From Shewanella sp. SR44-3 (GTDB taxonomy: Bacteria; Pseudomonadota; Gammaproteobacteria; Enterobacterales; Shewanellaceae): 64,000 nt of DNA. The notes under the pieces were generated by a model that saw only the letters and a program-made list of their open reading frames with translations, was not told the DNA's origin and made no database searches. Position numbers and translations under genes: made by a program. Numbering within the stretch: the first letter of the stretch is position 1; each line of letters starts with the position of its first letter. The stretch spans positions 120,919-184,918 of the forward strand of contig NZ_JACJDV010000004.1 in assembly GCF_014163735.1 (NCBI RefSeq), in the 5' to 3' direction. Shown in pieces: positions 38,537 to 49,007 of this stretch.

Positions 38537-39118
38537 TTATTGCCTGGGACTGTATTGAAAAAGTCGATAGCTCACTTGACCGGCAGTCTTATGTTTAAGC
38601 TCTAACCAATCAGCTGGAATAACCAGTTGGCTGAGTTCAGACTCAGTTTCAAGGTAGATAAGCGCCTCAGGTTTAAGCCAATCATGTTCGCTTAATAATG
38701 CCATGGTGGCATTGGCTAACCCTTTACGAAATGGTGGGTCGATAAATACGATATCAAAGCCTTCAGTGCTGCCTTGCTTGAGCAAGCTTAAAGTATCCCC
38801 ATTGATGACCTCAGCATCCAAGCAATTTAAGCTAGCAAAATTTTGCTTTAATTGCTGCGCAGCACTTTTTTGCAGTTCAAACACTTTGGCAAAACTGGCA
38901 TAGCGAGACAAAGCCTCAAGACACAATGCGCCGCTACCAGCAAAGCAGTCCAGCACTCGTGCGCCCTTGATCTCTGGGGCGAGCCAATTAAATAAGGTTT
39001 CACGCACCCTGTCCGTTGTTGGCCTAAGGCCCTCAAGATCATGGATAGGTAGGCGGCGGGAGCGCCACTGGCCGGAAATAATTCTCACCTGACCGCTGGC
39101 TGGCTTATTTTTGGTCAT
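38537..39118 (-). CDS. rsmD: 16S rRNA (guanine(966)-N2)-methyltransferase RsmD
   Basis: RsmD methylates G966 of 16S rRNA. The 193-residue protein begins with GQVRIISGQWRSRRLPIHDLEGLRPTTDRVRETLFNWL, a family signature. It then has VLDCFAGSGALCLEALSR (SAM motif I) and DIVFIDPPFRKG (the NPPY-type catalytic loop, here DPPF). It is divergent from ftsY, as in E. coli and many relatives. Confidence 0.96.
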   Translation of the reverse strand: MTKNKPASGQVRIISGQWRSRRLPIHDLEGLRPTTDRVRETLFNWLAPEIKGARVLDCFAGSGALCLEALSRYASFAKVFELQKSAAQQLKQNFASLNCLDAEVINGDTLSLLKQGSTEGFDIVFIDPPFRKGLANATMALLSEHDWLKPEALIYLETESELSQLVIPADWLELKHKTAGQVSYRLFQYSPRQ

Positions 39119-39351
39119 TTATGCCTCGTGATTTTGCCTGAACTCAGAAAGTGGTAGACTAGGCCACCCTGTCAATGGGGGCGTTATTCTACCTCAAAAT
39201 AACCATAAGGGCGTAAGTTTACTGCACCTTGATTGGATATAGTGTAAATTCGACTTAAGCGAATGACATAAAACGAATTTAGATTAAAGTCGCCTCGACA
39301 TTGAGCATTTATTCACCCATTTATTTTATATATAGAGCATTGGTAGCAGAC

Positions 39352-40677
39352 ATGGCAAAGAAAGGCTTTTTTTCCTGGTTTCGTAAAGATAAAACCGTAG
39401 ATGAAACCGATGCAGTACAAACTGAATCCGTTAATGAATCAGCTGTAGCAGAGCAGCAGAACGCAGCAGAGCAAGCCGCTCAAGCAGAAGCTGCCCGTTT
39501 ACAAGCTGAACAAGTTCAAGCGGAGCAAGACAGGCTGGCTCAAGAGCAAATTGCTAAAGAATTGGCCGCCGCTCAAGCAGCTCAAGCAGAAACAGCCCGT
39601 TTACAAGCTGAACAAGCTCAAGTAGAGCAAGACAAACAGACCCAAGAGCAAGTTCAAATCCCAGCCGTCGATGAAGCAGAAAACATTCAAGATGAGCCGC
39701 AGCAAAAGCCAGTTAAAGAAGGCTTATTTGCCCGTTTAAAGCGTGGCTTGATGCGCACCAGTGAGAATATCGGCAGTGGTTTTATTGGCTTATTTAAAGA
39801 CAAAAAAATCGATGATGATCTATTCGAAGAATTGGAAGAGCAACTGTTGATTGCCGATGTGGGGGTTGAAACCACCACTAAGCTTATTGCTAAATTGACC
39901 GAGCATGCGTCACGTAAGCAGCTTAAAAATGCCGAAGCCTTATATGATCTGATGCGTGATGAAATGCAAAAAACACTAGAGCCTGTGGCGATCCCTTTAG
40001 TGCCTGATAATAGCGACGGGCCATTTGTTATTCTAATGGTGGGCGTGAATGGTGTTGGTAAGACGACCACTATAGGCAAGCTTGCTAAGCAGTACCAAAG
40101 CCAAGGTAAAACCGTGATGTTAGCGGCAGGCGATACTTTCCGCGCTGCAGCTGTTGAGCAATTACAAGTCTGGGGTCAGCGTAATAATATTCCAGTGGTA
40201 GCACAGCACACTGGCGCCGACAGTGCCTCGGTATTGTTTGATGCATTCCAAGCGGCTAAGTCTCGTAAAGTGGATGTGTTAATTGCCGATACTGCAGGGC
40301 GCTTACAGAATAAAGCCCATTTGATGGAAGAGCTTAAGAAAGTTGTCCGAGTAATGAAAAAGCTCGACCCCGCGGCGCCTCATGAAGTTATGCTGACGTT
40401 AGACGCCAGCACTGGCCAGAATGCCATTAGCCAAGCACAGCTGTTTCAAGAAGCGGTTGGCGTGACGGGCATCACCTTAACCAAATTAGACGGTACGGCG
40501 AAAGGCGGAGTAATTTTTGCCATCGCGGATAAATTCTCTATTCCCATCCGTCATATTGGTGTGGGTGAGCAAATTGATGATTTACGCACCTTTAACGCCG
40601 CTGATTTTATTGAAGCGCTGTTTACTCATGATGGAGCTACTCATGACGGCGTGAGTCAAGCCAAGGTAGGACAGTAA
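39352..40677 (+). CDS. ftsY: Signal recognition particle receptor FtsY
   Basis: FtsY docks the SRP-ribosome complex at the membrane for co-translational insertion. The 441-residue protein starts MAKKGFFSWFRKDK, the membrane-targeting segment. An acidic A domain (about 15-125) then holds two imperfect 25-residue copies starting AAQAEAARLQAEQ and AAQAETARLQAEQ, and the NG GTPase domain follows. GTPase motifs are GVNGVGKTT, DTAGR and TKLDGTAKGG. The ATG at 39352 is chosen over an upstream TTG because it begins at the conserved N-terminus. It heads ftsY-ftsE-ftsX. Confidence 0.97.
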   Translation: MAKKGFFSWFRKDKTVDETDAVQTESVNESAVAEQQNAAEQAAQAEAARLQAEQVQAEQDRLAQEQIAKELAAAQAAQAETARLQAEQAQVEQDKQTQEQVQIPAVDEAENIQDEPQQKPVKEGLFARLKRGLMRTSENIGSGFIGLFKDKKIDDDLFEELEEQLLIADVGVETTTKLIAKLTEHASRKQLKNAEALYDLMRDEMQKTLEPVAIPLVPDNSDGPFVILMVGVNGVGKTTTIGKLAKQYQSQGKTVMLAAGDTFRAAAVEQLQVWGQRNNIPVVAQHTGADSASVLFDAFQAAKSRKVDVLIADTAGRLQNKAHLMEELKKVVRVMKKLDPAAPHEVMLTLDASTGQNAISQAQLFQEAVGVTGITLTKLDGTAKGGVIFAIADKFSIPIRHIGVGEQIDDLRTFNAADFIEALFTHDGATHDGVSQAKVGQ

Positions 40678-40680
40678 TCC

Positions 40681-41367
40681 ATGATCCAATTCGAGAAGGT
40701 CAGTAAAGTTTATTCTGGAGGCCAAACCGCTTTATCTGAGGTGAACTTTCATCTTAGACAGGGGGAAATGGCTTTTTTAACTGGCCACTCGGGCGCGGGT
40801 AAAAGTACCTTGCTTAAACTTATTACTGTGATTGAGCGTGCAAGTGCAGGTCGAGTGGCGATTAATGGCTATGATATTGCCAGGATCGGCCCTAAACATG
40901 TGCCATTTTTGCGTCGTCATATCGGGATGATTTTTCAAAACCATCATCTATTAATGGAGAAAAGTGTGTTCGATAATGTGGCCTTGCCATTGATCATCGA
41001 AGGCTTTAGTCACGGTGAAATCCGCAAGCGAGTTGCCGGCGCACTGGATATGGTTGGACTTTACGGAAAAGAGCGTCATCTGCCGATTATGCTATCCGGT
41101 GGTGAGCAGCAAAGGGTGGGTATCGCTCGTGCCATTGTGAATAAACCACCACTACTATTAGCCGATGAGCCAACAGGTAACTTAGATCCTAAGTTGTCGA
41201 TGGACATTTTACGTCTGTTTGAAACCTTCAATGATGCTGGCACTAGCGTACTTATCGCCACCCATGATTTAGGCTTAATTGCGCGGATGAAATACCGCAC
41301 TTTTACTCTGCGCCAAGGGCGAATGCTGGATAATCATGAGATTGGTCAACAAGGGGGCAGCGCATGA
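40681..41367 (+). CDS. ftsE: Cell division ATP-binding protein FtsE
   Basis: The 228-residue ABC ATPase has Walker A GHSGAGKST, the signature motif LSGGEQQR and Walker B LLLADEPTGNLD. With FtsX it forms the divisome ABC complex that recruits and regulates EnvC and so controls septal peptidoglycan hydrolysis. It starts three bases after the ftsY stop and overlaps ftsX by four bases. Confidence 0.98.
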   Translation: MIQFEKVSKVYSGGQTALSEVNFHLRQGEMAFLTGHSGAGKSTLLKLITVIERASAGRVAINGYDIARIGPKHVPFLRRHIGMIFQNHHLLMEKSVFDNVALPLIIEGFSHGEIRKRVAGALDMVGLYGKERHLPIMLSGGEQQRVGIARAIVNKPPLLLADEPTGNLDPKLSMDILRLFETFNDAGTSVLIATHDLGLIARMKYRTFTLRQGRMLDNHEIGQQGGSA

Positions 41368-42329
41368 GTAAGAAAATGAAGCTGACCCAAAGTAAATTGC
41401 CTTTAAGTGGCCGTATTGTAATGTTTTTTGTGCGCCACGTGCAGCAAGGCATGGCGAGTATGGGCGAATTATGGCGCGATCCTGTTGCCTCGGTAATGAC
41501 CATGGCGGTGTTGGGCGTTAGTTTGAGCTTGCCAGCAGCCTTACAGGTCTTAGTCAAAAATGCCGAGACAGTCACCGAGTCTTGGACCGATGCCGCTGAA
41601 ATTTCATTATTTATTAAAGAAAAGCGCAGTGAGCAGTCCATCCAAAGCCTTATTGCTCGAGTAAAATCATTTCCAGAAGTGGATGGCATCAGCTATATCA
41701 ATCGTGACCAAGCGTTAGAAGAGTTCCAGCGATTATCAGGCTTTGGTGAAGCGCTGGCTTACTTGGATGAAAACCCGTTACCCGCTGTAGTCACAGTCAC
41801 GCCCTCGGCAAAACATTCAAGTCCAGTGGCGGCCCGTGAGCTACTGAGAAAGCTTGAACGTGAACCAGAGGTGAGTTTCGGCCGCTTAGATATCGAGTGG
41901 CTTGAGAAACTACAAGCCATACTGGCATTGCTGGAACGTACCGTATTGGCCATCGCTTTATTGTTGGTATTGGCGGTGATCTTGGTTATCGGTAATACCA
42001 TACGTTTAGCCATTATGAATCGGCGCACCGAAATTGAAATCATGAAACTCGTCGGTGCCACTGAGGCCTTTATTCAACGACCGTTTCTTTATACTGGGAT
42101 TTGGTATGGAGTAATAGGTGGCATATTGGCGTGGTTTATTATTAATATTTTAGTCTGGTATCTTGATGGCGCTTTAGCGCAGTTGTTGGGTTTATATGGC
42201 AGCGAACTTGAGATCCAAGGTTTGAGTTTTAGCGAATTAATCTACCTTATCCTTATGGCTTCATTCTTAGGTTGGTTTGGCTCTTATTTATCGGTACGTA
42301 AGCATCTTAGGGCCATAGAGCCCTCGTAG
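41364..42329 (+). CDS. ftsX: Cell division permease-like protein FtsX
   Basis: The 321-residue protein has four transmembrane segments (about 43-65, 190-215, 240-262, 290-310) with a large periplasmic loop between the first two. That loop is the EnvC-binding region in E. coli. The order NTIRLAIMNRRTEIEIMKLVGAT is typical of the MacB/FtsX fold. It is translated from ATGA overlap with ftsE. Confidence 0.97.
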   Translation: MSKKMKLTQSKLPLSGRIVMFFVRHVQQGMASMGELWRDPVASVMTMAVLGVSLSLPAALQVLVKNAETVTESWTDAAEISLFIKEKRSEQSIQSLIARVKSFPEVDGISYINRDQALEEFQRLSGFGEALAYLDENPLPAVVTVTPSAKHSSPVAARELLRKLEREPEVSFGRLDIEWLEKLQAILALLERTVLAIALLLVLAVILVIGNTIRLAIMNRRTEIEIMKLVGATEAFIQRPFLYTGIWYGVIGGILAWFIINILVWYLDGALAQLLGLYGSELEIQGLSFSELIYLILMASFLGWFGSYLSVRKHLRAIEPS

Positions 42330-42415
42330 TTTATTGCAGATATGCTTAGGTTGCTGAAAGTTATTCTTATTCACTCAGGTTAATAAAAGTTAATTGATAA
42401 CTTAAGGTGCAAAAG

Positions 42416-42421
42416 TTGACA
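42416..42421 (+). promoter_or_regulatory. Possible -35 box upstream of rpoH
   Basis: TTGACA lies in the 279-base gap between ftsX and rpoH, 188 bases before the rpoH start. A 17-base spacer leads only to AATAGT, a weak -10. The long leader that would follow could fold over the start codon as in the E. coli rpoH thermosensor, but folding was not tested. Confidence 0.35.
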
Positions 42422-42608
42422 TATGATGTCAGATAAGGAATAGTTCATCAGCAAAATATGATGAATCAAGTAAATAGATCTAAACTAAAAGAGCAAGTTA
42501 ACAAGCAATATCTTGTTTAATTTGAGCTTTATTGAAAGTTTTTCATTAGTACTTGGGTCAGTAGTAATACTTTTAGTTGTTTTAACCGCAAGGTTTGTAG
42601 GAGCGCGA

Positions 42609-43463
42609 ATGACTTTTCAAACGCAATCAATGTCACTGACAGTCCCAAGGGGCAGTAGTAGTCTTGAGGCTTATATCCAATCAGTAACTAGCATTAACAT
42701 GTTAGCAGCAGAGGATGAGCAAGAGCTGGCTAGGCGTTTACAGGAAACTGGTGACCTACAAGCGGCAAGGCAATTGATTATGTCGCATTTACGCTTTGTA
42801 GTACACGTAGCTAAAGGTTATGCCGGTTATGGCTTGCCTCAGGCTGACCTTATTCAAGAAGGTAATATTGGCCTGATGAAAGCGGTAAAGCGTTTCGACC
42901 CAGATGTGGGCGTGCGTCTAGTCTCTTTTGCTGTGCATTGGATTAAAGCTGAAATTCATGAATATGTGCTTAAAAACTGGCGCATAGTTAAGGTTGCTAC
43001 CACTAAAGCGCAACGCAAACTCTTCTTTAATATCCGTAAATCGAAAAAGCGTTTAGGTTGGTTCAGCGATGCTGAAGTGACTATGGTGGCAGAAAATTTA
43101 GGGGTATCCAAAGCCGATGTGACCGAAATGGAGTCACGGATGGCGGCGCAAGATCCTGCATTCGATATTGCCAGCGACAACGATGATGAAACCGATTTTT
43201 CTCCAGTGCATTATCTTGAAGATCATTCATCCGATGTGGCCCAGCAAGTGGAAAATGCCAATTGGGAATCTAATTCTCAATCAAGGTTGTTTTCCGCCAT
43301 TAAAACCTTAGACGAGCGTAGCCAGCATATTCTGCAAGCCCGTTGGTTAGATGATGATAAAACTACCTTGCAAGACTTAGCAGAAACTTATCAAGTTTCA
43401 GCGGAGCGCATTAGACAGCTTGAAAAAAATGCCATGAATAAGCTTAAGGCTTGCATGGAATAA
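42609..43463 (+). CDS. rpoH: RNA polymerase sigma-32 factor (heat shock)
   Basis: RpoH directs RNA polymerase to heat-shock promoters. The 284-residue protein has region 2 ([39 protein letters not shown]), the RpoH box [17 protein letters not shown] and region 4 ([26 protein letters not shown]). The ATG at 42609 has AGGAG upstream and gives the normal length; an earlier in-frame ATG at 42513 would add a hydrophobic segment atypical for a sigma factor. The order ftsYEX-rpoH is as in E. coli. Confidence 0.97.
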   Translation: MTFQTQSMSLTVPRGSSSLEAYIQSVTSINMLAAEDEQELARRLQETGDLQAARQLIMSHLRFVVHVAKGYAGYGLPQADLIQEGNIGLMKAVKRFDPDVGVRLVSFAVHWIKAEIHEYVLKNWRIVKVATTKAQRKLFFNIRKSKKRLGWFSDAEVTMVAENLGVSKADVTEMESRMAAQDPAFDIASDNDDETDFSPVHYLEDHSSDVAQQVENANWESNSQSRLFSAIKTLDERSQHILQARWLDDDKTTLQDLAETYQVSAERIRQLEKNAMNKLKACME

Positions 43464-43490
43464 TCAATCCTAGGATTGATAGCGACATTA

Positions 43491-43510
43491 AAACCTGCCT
43501 CGGCAGGTTT
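43491..43510 (+). terminator. Terminator after rpoH
   Basis: A 9-bp stem (AAACCTGCC / GGCAGGTTT) with a two-base loop is followed by T residues, 28 bases past the rpoH stop. An 18-base palindrome (ATCAATCC-TA-GGATTGAT, 43463-43480) just before it may also pause the polymerase. The convergent menE ends at 43513. Confidence 0.9.
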
Positions 43511-43512
43511 TT

Positions 43513-45012
43513 TTATGGCTGTTTTTTATGCTCATCAGATTGGATCGCAGCCTTAACTAGTTGGCGTCTTGGCAGCTTAAGGCCATTTGTCGCTACATTA
43601 GGCCAAGGGTAATATTGCCGTGGACATTTAAAACTGGCGATATGCTGTTCTAGAAAACGCTTGATACTTAATGAAGCTTGAGCTGAAAGCGCATCTTCCA
43701 CCCAAGCCGTGGCGAGTTGGCCGTGGCAGCGAATGATAGCGACCGGAAGCTGACCAAACTTAGTATCTGCTTGGGCAAACACTAGCGCCTCATCAATCTC
43801 TGGGTGACGCTTAAGCGCTGCCTCAACTTCTTCTGGGTGCAGATTCTCACCGCCACAAATAAACATATTACCAGCACGGCCAAGAAGCGTGAGTTGCCCT
43901 TGTTCATCAAATGTTGCCTTATCGTCAGTGCAAAACCAGCCTTGGTTATCCACAGGCAGTGACAGCGCAAGCGTTGTAGGCTGTAAATAGCCAAGGCATA
44001 AACTGCTGCCCCGCACCCAGAGTGTGCCAGCCACCAATTTGAGCTCATTTCCTACAAGAGGCACCCCGAGCGGTGCAGTATCGACTTGAGTTAAGCAAGC
44101 TGTGGTTATCTGTGAGCTCATCTCCGTCATGCCATAACTGATAAAGCTGTTAATCTTTAGCTGTTTAAGTGTGTTAATTAAACGCTTATCAATTTGACCG
44201 CCCCCTAAAAGCAGCGCTTTGATTGAGCTTAATTCTGCCTCAGTTTGAACGAGTAAATCATGTAATTGAGCCGACACTAAGGACAGATGACTAATGCTAT
44301 CTTGCTGAATTTGCTGTGCCATCGATAACTCAGGTTTGACTAGCACCACAGATGCGCCAGCTAAGGCGCAGCGGTGAAGTATCGCCAGTCCACCAATATG
44401 AAATAACGGCAAGCTCAGCAGCCAGCTGTCGGTTGGTGCAAGGGGGATGAGTTTGGCTGAGCCCTTAGCACTCAAAATATGATTGCTGAAGCTGTGCATC
44501 ACAGCTTTGGCTTTACCGCTGGAGCCTGAAGTTAAGATAAGGCTGACCGGCTGCATGGGCTCGATTAATGTGGTATTGAGTAATGTCTGAGTAGTAAGGG
44601 CTTCAGTCGATCTTACTGGCAGATTATCTGAGTTTAGTGTGAGCAGGTTTAAGCTAGGTAAATCAATCGGCTGGCTACGGGGACTGTTAAACTCAGGCCG
44701 TTCAGTCCAATAAAAATCAACTGCAAAATCATTAAGCAGCTCATTGATTTGGCCGTTAGGGAAGCGAGGCGAGATAGGGAAAAATATCACCTTAGCCTCA
44801 ACACAGGCCCAATAGAGGCAAATAAGCGTCGCGCTGTTGTGAGCAATACACCCTAAGCGCCCCCCAGGTTTTAGCCCTTGCTCTTTCAGAGATTGAGCGA
44901 TTAAACGGGCCTGCTGGTAAAGCGCGGCGTAACTTATCTTTCCCATGGGTGAGGTAATTGCAGTACTGTGAGGGTTAGCTAAAGCCATTTGCTGCAACGG
45001 AGAATGCATCAT
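43513..45012 (-). CDS. menE: o-Succinylbenzoate-CoA ligase
   Basis: MenE activates o-succinylbenzoate with CoA and ATP in menaquinone synthesis. The 499-residue adenylating enzyme has the AMP-binding loop LILTSGSSGKAKAVMHSF, the SYGMTEMSSQ motif and a C-terminal GRAGNMFICGGENLHPEEVEA segment. It is the last gene of menD-menH-menC-menE and overlaps menC by four bases (ATGA). Confidence 0.95.
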   Translation of the reverse strand: MMHSPLQQMALANPHSTAITSPMGKISYAALYQQARLIAQSLKEQGLKPGGRLGCIAHNSATLICLYWACVEAKVIFFPISPRFPNGQINELLNDFAVDFYWTERPEFNSPRSQPIDLPSLNLLTLNSDNLPVRSTEALTTQTLLNTTLIEPMQPVSLILTSGSSGKAKAVMHSFSNHILSAKGSAKLIPLAPTDSWLLSLPLFHIGGLAILHRCALAGASVVLVKPELSMAQQIQQDSISHLSLVSAQLHDLLVQTEAELSSIKALLLGGGQIDKRLINTLKQLKINSFISYGMTEMSSQITTACLTQVDTAPLGVPLVGNELKLVAGTLWVRGSSLCLGYLQPTTLALSLPVDNQGWFCTDDKATFDEQGQLTLLGRAGNMFICGGENLHPEEVEAALKRHPEIDEALVFAQADTKFGQLPVAIIRCHGQLATAWVEDALSAQASLSIKRFLEQHIASFKCPRQYYPWPNVATNGLKLPRRQLVKAAIQSDEHKKQP

Positions 45013-46175
45013 CTTAATGGCTCTTGGTGTCTGAGCTGCAGCAGTAATTGGCTCACTTGTGGATTAAGTTGTGTCATGGCCGCCTCTGCAGTCAACATCG
45101 CTTCTTTTGCCAAGCCATTGCCTTCTTTCAAATTAGTGCTTTGAGCAAAGCTGGCGTGTTGATTTTCCTCTAAGTAATACAAAGGTTCGCTAAAGCTTGC
45201 CAAAGTATCAAGCCCTGGGGTGTCATCAGGGGTGAGCCAGTTGGCGAGCAGGCGTAAATCGCTTATCGCGAGTGGGCTCTCAAGGCTTGAGCTTATGATA
45301 CAGCGCACCCCGGACTCTTGGGCCAATTGGATTAAGCTTTGTAGCGCGCTTAAATTGCCTAATAGGGTAGGCTTTATCACTAAAGTGTTAAGCCCTAACT
45401 GAGGAGTAAAGCGATAGCTTGGATCGTTCAGGCTTTCATCTAAGGCGTAACCTATGCCTAATGCCTTAAATAGCAAGATGTTGTCTTCAGGGTTTTGACA
45501 AGGCTCTTCAATATAATCAATGGCGTTTTTAGGCAGGCAAGCTAAAAAATCAATGGCTTGAGACAAGCTAAAACCACGATTAGCATCGAGACGGAGTTTA
45601 ATATCAGGTTTGATTTTTAGCACTTGATAAATAAAGTTAATCTCATCTTCTGTTGCAATTTGAGCGACTTTTATTTTGATGAAATGGTCTTGCTTTGTCA
45701 GTGATGTCAGTTGCTGCTTTAAGCTGGCCTGTTGCTCTAGCGAATCCGGATTAGTCACAGGGCATAATAGCTTTTGAGTGGCCAACGGCTTTGCAAAACA
45801 TCCAGGCGGCCAAGGGTGACGGAGTTTATGGCACAGCAAGCTTAGACCGAAAGCCAGCGAGGGAATATGGCTATATTGCTTGGCGATGTTTTCCAGCGCA
45901 CAGCTGTCTTGACCTATAAGTTGCGGTAATAGCACGCTTAATTGCTGCTCAACTTGCGCTAATGATTCTTGGCTAAAACCTGTTATGGGCCTATTGTCGA
46001 TATCCAGACCTGACAGCGGCGCTATCTCTACTCTCTCTACTTTGGCAGTTTTTTTATGTTCTAATCTTATGGTCAATATTAACCCTGAGCGACAATCGAT
46101 ACGCTGGCGCGCCACCATTAAATGAGGCTTAAGGGCTATTTGATAGCGATGTAAGTCTATGGCCTTAATGATCAT
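45009..46175 (-). CDS. menC: o-Succinylbenzoate synthase
   Basis: MenC dehydrates SHCHC to o-succinylbenzoate. The 388-residue protein belongs to the enolase superfamily: K-x-K in FIKIKVAQ, metal ligands in LRLDANRGFS, IEEP and ALDESL, and the base lysine in LVIKPTLLG. The ATG at 46175 has GAGG upstream and gives the N-terminal capping domain; an upstream start at 46238 would run into menH and adds 21 atypical residues. It is somewhat longer than E. coli MenC (320). Confidence 0.93.
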   Translation of the reverse strand: MIIKAIDLHRYQIALKPHLMVARQRIDCRSGLILTIRLEHKKTAKVERVEIAPLSGLDIDNRPITGFSQESLAQVEQQLSVLLPQLIGQDSCALENIAKQYSHIPSLAFGLSLLCHKLRHPWPPGCFAKPLATQKLLCPVTNPDSLEQQASLKQQLTSLTKQDHFIKIKVAQIATEDEINFIYQVLKIKPDIKLRLDANRGFSLSQAIDFLACLPKNAIDYIEEPCQNPEDNILLFKALGIGYALDESLNDPSYRFTPQLGLNTLVIKPTLLGNLSALQSLIQLAQESGVRCIISSSLESPLAISDLRLLANWLTPDDTPGLDTLASFSEPLYYLEENQHASFAQSTNLKEGNGLAKEAMLTAEAAMTQLNPQVSQLLLQLRHQEPLR

Positions 46176-46185
46176 CCATGCCTCT

Positions 46186-47001
46186 TTATCGTGATTGCAG
46201 CGAAGCACATGCGTTGTTGCGATGAAGCAAATGCACAAGCGTGTCCATAAAGACTAATGGTTCAGTGATGTGCAAGGTGTGCCCAGCATTGTCAAATATC
46301 TGCAGATTAATGGGAACCAGTTGCTGCCAAGCTTTTGCTAGGGTTGTAAATTTATCATCTAAAGCACCGACAAACACATGGCAAGGGCAAGACAAGTGGG
46401 CAGGAACTTGGCGGCAATCTGGCTGCTCAGCAAGGGACATAAGATTGAGCCCAACGCTTAACCCTTGGGAGGCTTGCGCGGTACGCTTGGCTATCATTTC
46501 AGCTCTAATTTGTGGGCTGAGATCACTAAACACAGCTTGCTGATACCAAAGCTCAACAAAAGCGGCAAATTTTAGGCTGCTGAGTTTACTTAGCCATTGG
46601 TTATCATGCATTCGCCGAGCATTGCGGGCTTTAAGGGTGTCTAACCCCGGATGACATGAGATCAAAGTTAAGCTTAATAGCGCTTGAGCCGCCGTCTTTT
46701 CTAATAAGTCAGCCACCAGTAGCGCAAGTCGCCCACCTAATGAATAGCCCAATAAATGAAAGCTTTGCTGCCCGATGGCCACTTGTATTTGGCTTATGAT
46801 GGCTTGAACTAATCTGGAAAGCGTTTGCCCCTTGGTGGTTATAAGGCCGCTGCCGTGGCCGGGTAAATCGATACAAATACAGTGAAACTGCTGGCTCAGA
46901 TACGGCATAAAGGGCTGCCAATCTTGTTTACTGCCCAGAAACCCATGCAGCAACACCAGATTGGGAAGCCTTTGGCTGCCAAAGCGCGCGATAGCTGTCA
47001 T
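46186..47001 (-). CDS. menH: SHCHC synthase MenH (alpha/beta hydrolase)
   Basis: MenH eliminates pyruvate from SEPHCHC in menaquinone synthesis. The 271-residue hydrolase has LVLLHGFLGSKQDW (oxyanion region), nucleophile S in LLGYSLGGRLAL, an acid in VGALDDKF and the late histidine in NAGHTLHI. The ATG at 47001 shares a base with the menD stop (TAATG); an in-frame GTG six codons upstream is less likely. Confidence 0.93.
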   Translation of the reverse strand: MTAIARFGSQRLPNLVLLHGFLGSKQDWQPFMPYLSQQFHCICIDLPGHGSGLITTKGQTLSRLVQAIISQIQVAIGQQSFHLLGYSLGGRLALLVADLLEKTAAQALLSLTLISCHPGLDTLKARNARRMHDNQWLSKLSSLKFAAFVELWYQQAVFSDLSPQIRAEMIAKRTAQASQGLSVGLNLMSLAEQPDCRQVPAHLSCPCHVFVGALDDKFTTLAKAWQQLVPINLQIFDNAGHTLHITEPLVFMDTLVHLLHRNNACASLQSR

Positions 47002-48752
47002 TAGTCTTGCTTTATCCACAGGGTTAATTGGTTGATTTGATCGCTCGCTTGGGTGCTGCTGATGCAGATTTCAATGACAGAGGTCCCTTGATAATTGCAG
47101 GCATCTTGATAAAGCTGAATAAACTCATCAAGGCTATCGGCTTGATTATAAGCTAGGCCGAACATGGCGGCGCCATAGCCAAATTCGAGCCCGTGGGGTA
47201 AGCGATAAAAGTCGTCAATGAGTGTGCTCTGTCCTTGCTCTTTTGGTACATGCAGCAGATTAAAGATGCTGCCACCATCATTATTGAGCACGACTATGAC
47301 TAGATTTTGTTCAAGCCTTCGAGCTATAGCAAGAGAGTTAAGATCATGCAAAGCCGACAGATCCCCAAGCACTAAGGTGGTGTTTTTAGTTCCCGCTTTG
47401 GCAATGCCACAGGCGGTGGCGATGAGGCCGTCAATACCCGAAGCGCCTCGGTTGCTGTAAAGCGGCACTGGCATTGCACTAATAGGTGCGTACATATCAT
47501 AAAGGCGTATGGGCAGACTATTAGCTATGATGAGCTGAGATTGCGGCGTCTGTGCTTTTGCCAATGCACGTATAATTTGCGCCTCGCCCAGTTGAGCGTT
47601 ATCTATGTGCTGGCCGAGTAAATTGTCGATATTTTGATTGAGCGGTGTTAGTGCCAACGCCCAATTGGCAGACGATGATCTAGGCCAAGGCAGCTCGCAG
47701 CAAGCTTTAATGCTTCCTTGCCAGATATGCTTAGTATTATGTTGGGGATCAAGCCTTTGAAGGCTAGGTAAAAATTGCCAATGGCTATGCCAAGCATGCT
47801 CGTTTATCAAGGCCATGATGCGCTTCGACACAAAACGGCCACCTATGACTAACAGCCTGTCGGCGTGCTCTAGCACATGCTTAGATCTGGGTTGCAGTAA
47901 TAACTGATCGCCATGACCTAGCACGCTTGGATGTTGGCGCAATTGAGATTGAGCATCACAGAGGATAGGCCAGCCAATTTTCTGGGCTAAATTAATAATA
48001 AGCTCAGGGTTTTCATGGGGCGATAGCGCGCCGACAAGGATTAGCCCTTTACCATGGACGAAACGCATTAAGGTATCAGGGCTTGGTAGTGCATTGGCTT
48101 GGGGGCGATGAAAATCCAATAGCGGTCGCTGACTATGATACCAAGGGCGAATAGGATTGAGATAGTGAGTTAGCCTAGGATTATCTTCAGCGAAAAAAGT
48201 CCCTAAACTGGTGAGAATCTCGGGGTACAAGGGCTCTCTAAAAGGACAGTTAATTTGCACCACGGTATTGGTGTCGGTCAATGCTTTATCTATGGCACTT
48301 AATAAGGCCGCTGGCGGCATTTGTAAATCGGCGCAAGGTAAGGCAATTTGCTCCGCAAAATGCGCGAAAATCCCAGGCTGCATAATGGCTTGGTTCGCGC
48401 CGCAATCTATGAGTTCAAATGGCCTGTCAGCGCTTAATATAACCAGCGGAACCTGAGTTAACTGGGCTTCAATAACGGCAGGATAAAGATTGGCAACCGC
48501 AGTGCCAGAGGTGGTGATGATAACCACTGGCGCATTACTGGCTTTAGCAAGACCTAGTGCCATAAAGCCCAGGCCGCGTTCATCAAAATGCAGATGACAT
48601 TGCGCTTGGGTTTGCGCAGCCGCGGCAAGGGTCAAGGGCGTAGAGCGTGAGCCGGGCGCGATGCAAATGTGGCGAACGCCCAAGCGGGTGATCTCTTCGA
48701 TGATTAAACTTGCCCAGAGTAAATTGAATTCGGCACTGGCGGTTAGCTGCAT
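47001..48752 (-). CDS. menD: SEPHCHC synthase MenD
   Basis: MenD is the thiamine-diphosphate enzyme that joins isochorismate and 2-oxoglutarate in the first committed step of menaquinone synthesis. The 583-residue protein shows [35 protein letters not shown] and the ThDP motif LGDLSALHD...NNDGGSIFN. The ATG at 48752 is used; an in-frame TTG at 48767 adds five residues. It heads the men operon. Menaquinol made by this pathway is the electron source for CymA. Confidence 0.95.
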   Translation of the reverse strand: MQLTASAEFNLLWASLIIEEITRLGVRHICIAPGSRSTPLTLAAAAQTQAQCHLHFDERGLGFMALGLAKASNAPVVIITTSGTAVANLYPAVIEAQLTQVPLVILSADRPFELIDCGANQAIMQPGIFAHFAEQIALPCADLQMPPAALLSAIDKALTDTNTVVQINCPFREPLYPEILTSLGTFFAEDNPRLTHYLNPIRPWYHSQRPLLDFHRPQANALPSPDTLMRFVHGKGLILVGALSPHENPELIINLAQKIGWPILCDAQSQLRQHPSVLGHGDQLLLQPRSKHVLEHADRLLVIGGRFVSKRIMALINEHAWHSHWQFLPSLQRLDPQHNTKHIWQGSIKACCELPWPRSSSANWALALTPLNQNIDNLLGQHIDNAQLGEAQIIRALAKAQTPQSQLIIANSLPIRLYDMYAPISAMPVPLYSNRGASGIDGLIATACGIAKAGTKNTTLVLGDLSALHDLNSLAIARRLEQNLVIVVLNNDGGSIFNLLHVPKEQGQSTLIDDFYRLPHGLEFGYGAAMFGLAYNQADSLDEFIQLYQDACNYQGTSVIEICISSTQASDQINQLTLWIKQD

Positions 48753-49007
48753 ATATCTTGATCCCAAAAAGTCATTCCCCAGTGTATCCTGAACTTTTAT
48801 CTGTGACTAATGATAGGACTGGTTAAGATCTAATTTTTATCATCTTTTTGTGATTACTTTTCTAATAAAAGTAAAAAAAAATCAAAAAATTCTCATTCAG
48901 CCTTTGGGTTTTTTTTCCTGTGCTAAAGTCAATGAGGTGAGCTTTTTTGTGTCTTTGGAGCTAGGCAAGTGTTGAGCTTCGATGAAGGTGATTCTGGGGA
49001 GAAAATA

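Noticed and set aside
42513..42608. 32-residue hydrophobic extension of RpoH
   Set aside because: RpoH has no membrane segment; the ATG at 42609 with AGGAG gives the family length.
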